A stretch of 64,000 nucleotides of DNA, taken from positions 5,268,728 to 5,332,727 of the forward strand of contig JAKGHH010000008.1 in NCBI GenBank assembly GCA_022828595.1, in the 5' to 3' direction. The stretch comes from Nelumbo lutea (taxonomy: Eukaryota > Streptophyta > Magnoliopsida > Proteales > Nelumbonaceae). Below the pieces are notes generated by a model that saw only the letters and a program-made list of their open reading frames with translations, was not told the origin of the DNA and made no database searches. This document shows, piece by piece, positions 36,901 to 48,900 of the stretch (position 1 is its first letter; every line of letters starts with the position of its first letter). The translations under genes and the position numbers were made by a program.

Positions 36901-39900
36901 AGAGCTTCTAGCAGTTCAGCTTTGAGTTAATTCCCAAAACCAGATGGTCAGAAAAAGCTTAGGGTACTGTTCCTTCTCTTATCTCCAACTACTCTTATAC
37001 TTGATTTTCTAGGGTTGTCGAAATAGAAACCATCAAAGCTTAATTTGAGCCTACCTTGGTTAGGTGGCCTTGATATTGGCATAGGTTTGTTGTCTTCTTA
37101 GAGAACGACTGCCTACAATCTTCCATCCCCTTAACAATATCATTTGCAGATACCTCTTTGAATTAATCGCCAGCCATCACCTAGTGAGTAATGTATGTGA
37201 CTGCATTTTCTTTGTTTTCAAATATTCCCAACTTCCCATACTTCTTTCACCCCAGAAATAATGAAATATAGCTTTTACTTTTTTTCCCTTCTTTTTTTTG
37301 TGCATGCATGTGTGTATTAATGGGGAATGGCTGAGAAGAAAGAAGCTCCAAAACATTGGGAGGGGGTGTCCAACCTGCACAAACGTGCATGCACACATGA
37401 GTGGATAGATACCAGTTTTTCTGTTTCCTTTGAAACATCTCACCATTGATGAAATAAGTTACATTAAGTAACTTGACATGTCCTGAAGAACCATGTTTAT
37501 ATGTTAGACCATGCATACATAAGCTGAGTGTGCATTTTACAAAGATTGGGCTCACCATCTCCTTTGCCACTGTTCAAATTCTTTGAGGAAAGAATGTTGT
37601 TTAGTTCTGCTCTAGACAAGGGCATCTAGAGTATAGGAACATAACTATCTATCTTAATGCTAATATGGAGTGCAAGTCCATAATTACTTTCAGGCTGTAG
37701 TTTTTTCTTTTTGATCCATAAAAAAAAAATAAATTTAAGGAGAAGGGGAAAAGAAAAAAGGGTTATCCCTTCTATGAAGCACCAAGACTCCAGAGTTTCT
37801 GACCACAAATGAGCAGCCAGTGGGGGGGGGGGGGGGAGGGAGGGGAGCTAGACACCTTGATGTGCAGTTTGATGCATCTCCAGCCTAGATGCTGAGACAT
37901 GGGATTTCTAATAAAAATTATTAGAATAATGATTTTATATAATTGTAGATATCCTAACTAACATTATGACATATACTTGGTTACTGCTTCAAGCTTTCAT
38001 CTCAGTTCCATTTGGTTTTCTTTTACAGGGAATTTTATCTGCTGTTTATCTAGATGGCAATGTTCTCCATGGATGGAAAATGTTTCCACTTCCTTTTGAT
38101 AACCTGAATAAGATTCTAGAAGTAAATCCAATTATGCAAGTTGGAGATTCTAGGATTGCCAAGGCATCTGTCCACATGAATGTAAAAGATCAAACTAGTA
38201 TGCACTCTTTTCCTTAAAATATATGTCAATTTAGAAGGTAAATATATGAACCAAACAACATCTACAACAAGGTAGCTTGATTACATTACATTTGGGGCAT
38301 CTTTCCTTTCAAGTATGTTCAATTGGCAATGGAGAAAATGGATATGATTGTTGTGTTCCATCTTCTATTTATTCATTTTGATTAATCAGTCATCTGTTGA
38401 TTTCTTTCCCTATAGAAGACGCCTTAGGCAAGGCTCTCATCATTCCTTATTACAGTTATCAGTGACATCTTTTGGTAGACTTCCAGTCAAGTCTGTTCAA
38501 GTTGGGCCTCATTAGAGATTTTATGGTGGATAGAATGATACCATCTTTAGTGAGGTTTTGTAAGTTGTAACCCTAAAGATATCATCATGCATTGTATGGT
38601 AGATCTTCATATTTGGAGGGGATTAGAAGTAATTGCCAACATCGTTGGTCTGTGAAATTCAATGACCCTTGGAGTACCTAGGTCTTTCACTAGGGACTTA
38701 CTTGAGAATGGTAGCAGATTGGCATTCATAAAGTCTACCATTACTAATCTTTTATGGATCTCAATGGATAAGACACTGCTCATAGAATGCCATCAGCTTT
38801 ATGAAACCTACTTTTCTCCATTGTATTGGGTCTTATCTGGTGGTTGGAGGTAGGGTTAGATTTTGGGAGGATCTATGGTGGAGGATACCACCCTGTGATA
38901 CAGATTTCCTATAATCTACTCCATTTTTATGTTCAGAGGTTTGACAATTAATTTCCTTAATAGGCCAGGCAGGGATGGTCTTATCTGATTTGGATTTCTT
39001 TGGGATCTTACAAATGATAAAAGTATGAGGCCATTCTTTCTTTCTTGTTTTATTTTTTTTGGGGGGGTGGGTGGGTATTATCTCTTTTGTTAGTTTTGAC
39101 TTGGGAGGTTTGGTGTCATGATTCTAACAGTCTCTTCTCCCTAGCCTCTTCAAATTCCTTTTTTTTCTGATTTTGATAATCCCTTTAATGTTCTATCTTC
39201 TCAGCATGTATGTGCAGAAATCTCCTTCCCTTTTGAAGATTAATGGTTTGTGTTGAGATAGCTCTCAGAAAATTGAATACCAGTACATTCTTTGAAGAAA
39301 ATAGTTTGGCTCTAAATTGATTTTTCCTCAGGCCTGTATCCTCTTCCTTGAATCTAAGAAGATGGTAGATCACCTGTTCCTTTACTGTAAGTTTTTTTTA
39401 TTGATCAGAAAATAAACTTTTATTAAATCATTAATAACTAATGAGAGTACACCAGTTTTGAAGTTACAGCAATGTAGTGACCCAGATTACACCAGACTAC
39501 AGTCTAGCCCAGAATTGTCGTTCAAAGTATTGATACGATACGCCCGATACGAGGTATCGTATCTTTTGAAAAAGATATGGTCCGAAATGCCTGTTTCCAG
39601 GTGTTTCGGACTCCCAATTTTTTTTAATAATAAAAAATATCTTATAAGCTTCCCAAAAAACTAAACTTTGAAAAAAAAAACTAAAAAAAAAGTATGTATC
39701 AGCCGTTTCTAAGTACCGATACGATACGATCGAAACTCGTATCGTATCGATACTTTGAACCTTGCCCAGAATAAAGTAGGTCTGTCTGCTCCTTGTTTGG
39801 CTAGGACATCCGCAAGTCCATTTGCTTCCCTCTTTGCCCAACCAAACCTAGGATTAAACCTCCTTACAAGTTGGTCTATTTCTCTGAAGACAAATCTGAG

Positions 39901-42900
39901 CTTCCAAGGCATTGGACTGATTTACTTTTCCCAAGATATGACCAGGAGTGAATCTCCTTCAATCTCCAGATCTGTAAACACTCCCCTTATACCAGATCTG
40001 AGAAAAGTGCCACAACTGTTCCTTGATGATCTCTAAAGACTCCCCCTATACCTGCTCTTTCCGGGTTACCAAAAGAACTACCATCAAAGTTCAGTTTTAG
40101 TTTATTTGGTGCAGGTGGTTTCCAATCCATTCTCATACTTATGTACATCAGTTTGTATCACTTCAGTCCATTTCCTTAGAATGTCATTTATAGAGACATT
40201 CCTGAAGAGTTCCAAAGTTTTAAACAAGGATTTAAATTTTGCAACATATAGGGGCGTATTGGCCAATATGTATCATATATTAGGGGCCCTCCGATATGCC
40301 CCTATACATGGTGTTTCGGGGTCCCACGTATTTCAGGAGGTAGACAGGCCTTACACCAACCACACTGAACTAATTTCAAAGAAAAAAACTAAAAAACAAA
40401 AATTAAAACTGAGCTTTGATACAGTCCAATATGCCCCAGTCAGTGTATTGGACTGTATCGATATTTTGAACCTTGGTTTTAACCCAATGTGCAGATCTGA
40501 CTTTCATAGCTTCCTACTTTGATTTTCTTTTTTCATTGAGGATTCTTTGATTTCTTTCCTCCCAAATGGTCCACACCACATCCGCTCTTACTGCCTTCCA
40601 TAGACATTTTCCCCTTTTTTTCGTTGCCTCAGGAAATTGGAGTTGAAAAGACTTACTACATCCTATGAGGGTGTCAACTTGCAACCAAAGAGAGCAGATG
40701 TATTTCCAAATACAAGAAACAAAAGAACAAGAGATTAGAGTAGAAAAGTTCTGATAGCTGTTTTGATATAAACTTTATGAAAAGAAAGAAGAAGAAAAAG
40801 AGAAAAGTTTCTACTAGAAAAGAAAAGAAGAAGAAATAGAAGAGAATGAGAGGAAGCCAAAAGAATCAGTTATGGCCACCCCTTTCCTTTTAATTTATAT
40901 ACTCATAAAAAAGAGTGTACAAGTACAAGTATGCCCTTAGTAACTCGGCTACTTGTAAGAAGCTAAAGAACACATTTAACTTAACATAAACTAATGGGCC
41001 TAAGGCCCAATAACTTCCTAACTAAGTTATGTAAATAAAAAATAAATGAAGTTGGCCCAATAACTCAACACTCCCCCTCAAGTTGCTGCATTCTTGCTAG
41101 AAACTCGGGGTTAAGTCCAGCTAGAAACTCAAAAACCCTATTCTTCTCTACCAGTTTCTAATAAGTTGTTGCATCCTTGCTACTTTCCCAAACCACAGTC
41201 TCCAAATGATTTATCTCCTACCATAAGGTTTCAAGGGCTGAAAAATAAATAGCAACAGATTTATCTCCCTGTCTGGTAGCAGTTACCTGGTTTCTCAATT
41301 GGTAGGCTCTAGAAACATTCTCATTCTGTGAATAGGTTTCTACAACTCCATCCCAAATCTCCTTAGCTATGTTAGCCTATAAAAAATTTTTGTTTATATG
41401 GGGCAACATGGAATTGCATAGCCAAGCCATTACCATATAGTTCTCTTGTACCCATCGGGAGTAGTTAGTTTCGGGTTTCTTTTCCTCACCGGTGGCATAC
41501 CCCAATTTCCCACGAGCACTAATGGCCATCTTTGTAGGTTGTGACCACTCTAACTTAAATGTAGTGATGGTCCTTGCCCCAAAGAGGTCTCCAGCACCAC
41601 CTCCCCTTGTCCCATCTCCTTCAGACACCTCAAACACCCTTCTAGTACCCAAGAAGCTCATTCCTCCAAAGATTCCTTTTTTTGTGGGAGCAGGAGAAGA
41701 GAGAGAAGAGGCTGCCGCTCCCTCCAGAGGCCTCCAAAAAAGGTGGGACTTGAACCACCCCCTATAGAAAACTTCAAAGAACCCTAGAAAAAAAGGGCAC
41801 CACTTCCTAGGTCAAAATTGAAGTGTCCTAAAACAGGACTCTCTCCTCTTTCTCTAGTTCTTCCTGATTCTGGTGTAAAACCCTAGACCAGCTACAAGGG
41901 ATTGCAATTCCACCAAAAGATCCAAAAACTGGGCTTATCCGAGGTCTTCGATCAGCCCTTCACCTCACCATGTAGTCGGCCGATCTAGGGCTGCATGATG
42001 GAGCAGCTCAAGAATTCTTTAAACTGTCTCTAATACCAAGTAGAAAAGTTCTAATAGCTGTTTTGATATAAACTTTGTAGAGAAAACTGATGTGGTCCCC
42101 ATTGTGTTCGTATGGCAGCATATTTCTGTTAGTTATGTCAGTGTTAGCTGGTAGTTATTTCAGCTTTATTATTAGTTTATTTTCCATGTAATCAATAAGG
42201 GCAATTCAGCCCTTTTACAATTAGTCAACATATATAAATATTAAGAGTGGGTTGGCTGATGTCAAGACCAACCCTCTCTCTCTTTTCCAAAATCTCTTCG
42301 TGTGCTTATTCTCTTCTCTTCTTCTCTTCTGAAATTTCTTCATTCTTTTTCTTTTGAATTCAAGACTGATTGTAGTCTTGATCGACTACTTGGTACCAAA
42401 GCTGACCTAGGAGCTCTTATGTTAGTCTAATTAGATTGACTACATGAGAATCTCCTAGGTTTAGAAGTTTTTCAACAAAGAAGGAAGATCGGTTGATTCT
42501 TGGAGGTTACTGGTAGTGTGTGGCTGCTACTAAGATGATTGTAGAAGGCTGGGAGAGTTCCAGTAGTTAGGAAGAATCAGAAAAGGCTTCGGATCCTCAA
42601 GATTAGGGTTTTGCATCAGACAGAAGGTGGCGGCCAGAGATTTTCTTTCATAAAATCAGATTTTGAACTGGTTTCATACATAATTCTGTTTTCTTTGTTC
42701 TTTGGAAGACCTATGATGGCTGTTATTAGTTGTTTGGGTGCTATTTTTCTATTACAGTAGTTTAAAAAGTTCTTTTTTTATTAATTCTTGACCAAGAATG
42801 GAGTTCAAGAATCAGGGGGAAGGTGTTTTTGGGACTAGCAATTCTGGTAACATGTCTGAGAATGCCTTTTAGATTACAATTGTGAAGTTTGGTGGATCAA

Positions 42901-45900
42901 ACTACTTAGAATGGACTCAATCGGCCATGATGGCCATTGGGGGTAGAGGAAAACTCAACTACTTGTTGGGAGATGTGAAAGAACCAACTAAGGAGGACCA
43001 AACTTATACCAAATGGGTTCAGGAGAACTATTTGGTTATGACATGGCTGTGCAATTCTATGCAACCACATATCAGTCGGAACAATTTGTGGGCAAAAACA
43101 TCCAAGAAAATCTTGGATGTCATGAAAGAGACTTACTCCCAACCCCTTAATGTTGCTAGGGCTTCTGAATTGAAGTGTGAGGTTAACAACCTTAAGCAAT
43201 GAGAGAAACCAGTCTCAGTTTACTTTTCTATATTGAAATCTTTGTGGCATGAAATTGACCACCTAGAAACACCTGAGTAGGAAAGTCAGAAGGATGCACA
43301 GACTTATAGAAAGAAAGTTGAAACTAATAGGGTTTTTGAATTCCTAGTTGGTCTGAATCCTGACTATGATATTGTGAGACGGCAACTACTAACAAGGGAC
43401 AGTGTGACCTTATCTCAAGTCTACTCCTTAGTGCATAGTGAAGAGACTGGGAGAAAGGTTATGATGTAGCATCAGCCCTTCCCACCAGCCTTGGCAGTAG
43501 TTAAATCTAAGTCTGGGGGTGATACGGAGAGGGATATAAAGGAAAATAAGCAGGGTCTAGTGTGTGGACATTGCAAAAGCCTAAGCATACTAAAGACACA
43601 TGTTGGAAGCTACACCCTCATCTAGTTCTAGCAAAACTCAGGAACAAAAGGGGTAATGCTAATATGGCTGTTAATACTAATTGTGCATCCTCATCGGACA
43701 CAAAAGGCACACCTCTAGACACCCTAGCTGCTGTCCGGGCTGCCCTGAGTCAGTTGAAAAAGGAAGTTGGGAATTCAGCTCAATCATCTCAACCACCATT
43801 AACTCCTCCTACATCAGCCTTTTCTCATTCAGGTACTTGGGCCTCAGCTTATCATGCTTAAGTCTCCAGGTAACACTGAACATTGTTGGGTAATAGACTT
43901 AGGTGCATCTGACCATATGGCTGACTTGCCATCACTGTTCACTACCTATCACTTATCTTCTAGCAAAGATAAAGTGTCCATTGTTGATGGTTCCCTTGTT
44001 CCCATTTCTGGCAAGGAGACATCAAGTTGTCTAATACCATTTCCTTATCTTCAGTTCTGCATGTTCCTAAGCTTAATACTAACTTTCTTTCAGTCAGTAG
44101 CATTACAAAACATCAGAATTGTTCAGTAACTTTTTTCCCCGACCGATGTGTTTTTCAGGACTTGGAGACAAGGAAGGTGATTGGGACTGGCTATGAGACG
44201 AATGGGATGTACCTGCTTGGAGAGAGTTCTCATTGGGAAGATAGTGAAGATAGGAAGTCTTTTGTTTCTCAGTCTATTAGTCAAGTTATGCTTTGGCATA
44301 ATCGGTTAATGAGATACACTGCTGTAAGAATAGCATCTCCCCAGAAACGAATAGGCACATTGGAGTTAAACATGATGCTTCTGGCCACCTCCGATATGTG
44401 CCTATTCTTCCTCTTAGCAACCCCATTCTACTGTGGTGTATGAGGACAAGTATTTTGGTGGATAATCCCATGGTCAAGCAAATAGGAGGCTAATTGGTTG
44501 GCAAAGTATTCTTTCGCATTATTGGATTTGAAGATTTTGATTTTGACCGCAAATTGGGTTAAAATCACCTGATGAAAGATCTGGGTCAAAGCAGGAACCT
44601 CATCTCGAGAACGCATAAGGTAAACCCAAGAAAAACGGGTATAGTCATCAACAAACAACAAGAAATATCTGTATTCCCCCATAGCAGTGATGTGATATGG
44701 GCCCCAAACATCGGTTTGCACAATATCGAAAGAATTACTACTTTTATTACTCAATGAATAAGATGTTCTACAATGATTTGTGATGTAGGGTGATTTGGCC
44801 CCACCTCGTAGCACGGTGACACGTGGACATGACCTAGCATAAGTGACAACTCAGCGCGATAACCTGGCCACAACTCGGCGCAACAAGCTCGCCGAGGCCC
44901 GACCAGACGGCTCAGCGGGTGTAGCAGCTTGCCGAGTAGCGAGGCCCAGCCCGCCCCAAACCTGAGGATGGAGCACCCTGAGCTCCCCCTGTGCAAAGGG
45001 ACCTGAGCTCCCTCTGAAGGACCCAAGCTCCCCTTGAGACCTGAGCTCCTCCTAAGGGGCTCCGAGCTCTCCCTTCCTAAGAAGGGGGCACCCCAGCTTT
45101 TGGCTAAGTGTCCCGAGGGAGAAACACCTTGGGGCAGCACCATCGAAACTCCTGTTCGTACTTGCTCAAGGCTCGCTTCCAGTGCGAGCACCTCGGCACA
45201 CCTCAGTACCTCGGTGCAAGGCAACCCAGCCTCAGGTGGTTCAGTGCAAAGTAGTTCGGCAGCCTGCAGGGAAGATCCGCCTGATATCCGTACCTGTCGG
45301 ATCTAGTGGCAGTGCCCACATCTCTTGCTAGGCAGTGTCGTGCCTGCCGTCTCTGAAAAGCATGGCATGCCTGACGAGTCTATACCCTACAGCAGCAGCC
45401 TGCACTTGCCATCTCAATCCTGGCAGTAACGGCTAGGGCAGTGGCGGTTACGCCTGATGTGACTGAGCTCTGGTATAAGAAGGCCCCGACCCTCACGAAG
45501 AAAAGGTATTGAAGCTAGCACTTTCAGCACTCTTAACTCTCTGTGTTTTCCTTGAGTTTCCTCAGAGTTCTAACTTAGCCATCGGAGTGTTCTTGCTGGG
45601 AGAGCTTCCCGGGAACCCTTCACCTTCCTCTTCCTCTCAGGTGCCATCCGTCACAGCTAGGAGCCAAGTCTCAGCCAGCTAGGAGTGCCTAGATCGTGCT
45701 GCATCAATTTGCAAGCTCACAACTCTCACATCTCAAATTGGACATCTGAACAAACTCAAATAAATTTGGAAACAAACTCTTCAAAGACCAAAAGGATAAA
45801 TGACCCAACCGATTATGCCAAAGCATAACCTGACTAACAGACTGAGAAACAAAAGACTCCATTTACCCTCCTATACCATGATAAAGACTTGTTTACTGTT

Positions 45901-48900
45901 CCCCTTAAAACCTTTGGTTGTACTTGCTTTGTTCAGATTCTTGGATCTCATAGTTCCAAATTTGATCGTAAGGCCTCCAAATGTATTTTTCTCAGTTTCC
46001 ACACCCAGCATCAAGACGGATAAAGTTAGGAAGGTTGGCAATACCTCTCAATGATTGCTTTCTAGGGGGATCTAGGAGCTGCAAGGGAGGCTAGTTTTGC
46101 ATCCCAATCATTGTCTGCTTCACCAGAATGCTTTTAATGACCTTGTACCACAACCTATCTTCTTTGTGAGGGAATCTCCACAGCCATTTTCCTAGAAGAG
46201 TCGTATTTTTCTTCAAAAGTGGAGAGGAAGTAAGTGAGCAAGTTAGCTAGGGTGGACCTTATCATGGTTATTCTTGCCCCCCAAGAGATATCGTTTCTCT
46301 TCCACATTGCTAGCTTTTTAGTAAATCTCTCTATAACTGGTTTCCAAAAGCTTTCTGATTTTGGGTTTCCCTCCAAGGGCATAACCTAGATACTCTAGAG
46401 GCCAAGTTTTTACCTCACAGCCTAGTAATCCTACCAAGGGCTGAATGTCACCCTCGACCTAGTTTATTCCAGCTACACAGCTTTTTCCCCAGTTGACTTT
46501 TAGCTTTGAAATCAGCTGGAAACCACTAAAGCTTTTAGATTCCTCAAACTAAGTTCATCACAATTTTCATAGAAAATGATAACGTTGTATGCAAACTACA
46601 ATTGAGTCACAACCACCTCCGATCTACCCATCCTCTATGCCCTAAACTGATTTTCCTGATCGGCCTTGATGATTTGCCTATTCAATACCTCAACAACAAA
46701 GATGAACAAGAAAGGGGTTGGGGGATTACCTTGTCTTAGTCCCCATTTTGTTAGGAAACAAAATCCTTTTCTACTCCATTTGAAAGGATTGAGAAGTGTG
46801 CCAAGCTAATAAAACCTTTGTTCTACATTCTCCATCTTTCACCTAACCCAGACTTTTCCATGAGACTCAAAAGGAAGGACCAATCCACCATGTCATAAGC
46901 TTTTTCTAGATCAGTTTACAAATCAGACCTTTTCCTCCCTGTTTTTTTTACTACCATATGTTCATTTGCCACTAGGATTTGATCCACTATTTGTCTCTCT
47001 TCTACAAAGGCTCCTTGTTTTTGAGAAATAACCAAGGGCAAAATAGTCTTTAGCTAACTAGCTATGACTTCGTTGGTTTGAAAATTTTAATAAATTCTCA
47101 TGCAACATAATTCACTCAATCAAGTGATTGAGTTTTGATTATTTTGGGTAAGACCCATTTAGGGAATCATACGGATTATTCCCCTCAATTACATCTCCAC
47201 AAGAAAGTAGAGAACAACTTTTGATTCTGACTTGGAGAAATGAATGCATAGAACAAAAGAAAAGAACAATAAGTACTTAAAAAGAACTTTTCATTTTTGT
47301 TTCTTTTACATCAAGTGTACAAGAATGAGAAGAAAGAAAAAGAAAATACAGTTGAGAAAGTATACGGCAATACATTCCTCTCTTTTCTTTTTTATACAAA
47401 GAAAATTTCCTTCTCACTCCTTTCTTCACAATAACCTGTAGTCAATCATATAAAATTCTGACTATAGACAGCCTTAATCCTTGGATTTTTGCATACAAAA
47501 AGGGAACCGTAGTCAATCAAACTGAATATTTGATTGTAGATGGTTTTTATCCCTCTGTTCTTCATTTTCATTTGAAGGGAACCATAATCATCCCTTGAGA
47601 ATTAGACTGTATATGGTTTAATCCCTGACTTTGTCTTGAAAGATGGACCATAATCAATCAAGTAGAGGCACCTGGTTATAGATGGTTTATTTCCCTCTAT
47701 TTCCTTTCTCAAAAGTGAAAATAAAAGAGAGAGAAAGAAGGATACATAGCAAAAGACATATATAGGAAGTATTCACGAAGAGAACTTTCCTTTTCCTACT
47801 TGTAGTAGTGAAACTTGTTTTCCTTCCCTGCCTTCCCTCGAGCACTTCTCTTTTCTTCTCTCTTTATCTTTGCTTTTCTTAAAAATCTCGAGATAATTTT
47901 CCTTGAAGATGTTCCTAGCTTCCCCTTAAGGAGCTTAAATAGGGAGTGGGGTAGTTATGTAACTGCCTCCTCCTCCTAGGTGAAGGACACCTGTCCCTCC
48001 CACTTAAAGAGAGGGAACTCCCATATGGGATACTTTTCTATAGTTTTGATGAGTTGGCTAGCAGACTAGCCAACCCACTTATCTGAGTTATAATTTATTT
48101 AAATATTATTTGGATTAAAAAAATGCCTTCAACCGACTTATACAATGATCTTATACAAACAACCCACTAGACTTATTGGTTTGTAATTCTTTGGGGTTTT
48201 GGCCTCTTTCTTCTTATGCACAAGACCAAGGAAGGTTGCATTTGCTTCTGGTGAGATGTCCCCTTTTTGATGGAATTCAACAAAGACATTCATCAATTCA
48301 TCTTTTAATATTTCCTAGCAGTCTCGGTAGAAGGCCATTGAGAAACCATCATGTCCCAAAGCCTTAGATCTGTCCATCGAGAAAATTGCATCATGAACCT
48401 CTTCTAAACCAAAATTTCTTTCTAAGAGGTCAGTTGTGGGATCCAACACCCTATCCCAATTTAATTCTCCCAAGTCCAGTGTCCTTTCATCTGAGGAGGC
48501 AAATATTGACTTGAAATGGTCCACAAAGCATTTTCAATTTCCTCCTTTGAAGTTATTATTCTTCCCTCGATCTCAATGCTAGAGACTAAGCTTTTTCTTC
48601 TCCTCCTACTGCAAGCGATGAAAGAGCTTCGTATTTCCGTCCCCATCCAAAATCCATTTACACCTTGATTTTTGTCTCCAAAAGATTTCTTCCTTTCTCA
48701 AAATCTCCTCTAGTTTCACTTTTAAGATCCACCTTTCTGATCTTTCCTCTAGGCCACATTCTCTTCAGGCTTCCTTTTGATCCAGCTCATCAATCTTTCT
48801 GGCAATTTCCTCCTTCATTTCCTCCAATTTCCCAAACTCTTCTCTGATCCATTCCTTGATTCTTTCCTTTAGTCTCTTCAACTTCTTTGTGAATCTCACC

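Larger units (their letters stand above)
39392..40738 (-). mobile_element. L1-type LINE 3' remnant with a foldback element inside
   Basis: Minus strand: [15 protein letters not shown] near 40550, [21 protein letters not shown] near 40090, and [18 protein letters not shown] near 39810. A T-rich antisense 3' end lies at 39392-39430. The RNase H is split by the element at 39516-39763 and has lost its centre near 39980. A second foldback-like block lies at about 40215-40490. Confidence 0.75.
40739..42087 (-). mobile_element. Copia element C7, internally deleted
   Basis: Minus orientation. 3' LTR 40739-41070, polypurine tract directly to its right (GAGGGGGAG on the minus strand), then immediately gag (41080-41661), a leader, a degenerate primer-binding site and only 49 bp of the 5' LTR (42039-42087). 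Protease, integrase, RT and RNase H are missing. The 5' LTR is cut by the start of C8. Confidence 0.75.
42088..46025 (+). mobile_element. Copia element C8 with an internal inversion
   Basis: Plus strand: 5' LTR (about 42088-42390), leader, gag, protease, GAG-preintegrase, then an inverted segment (44308-45806 plus a duplicated arm to 45858) carrying the integrase core, then plus-strand integrase end (45858-46025). RT, RNase H and 3' LTR are absent; an antisense LINE begins at about 46030. The inverted part holds a solo LTR of another element. Confidence 0.8.

Noticed and set aside
41492..41767. 91-codon plus-strand frame
   Set aside because: Antisense of the C7 gag fragment.
44256..44307. 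Two independent copia insertions in opposite orientation
   Set aside because: The content of the inverted part is complementary to what the plus copy lacks, and the only overlap is 52 bp at one border, so one inversion explains it better.
45034..45306. Open frames in the GC-rich block
   Set aside because: They lie inside the solo LTR. GC-rich sequence has few stops by chance and no domain is visible.
47071..48134. Calling the insertion a solo LTR outright
   Set aside because: The 5-bp duplication fits, but the ends are not TG...CA. It is left unclassified.
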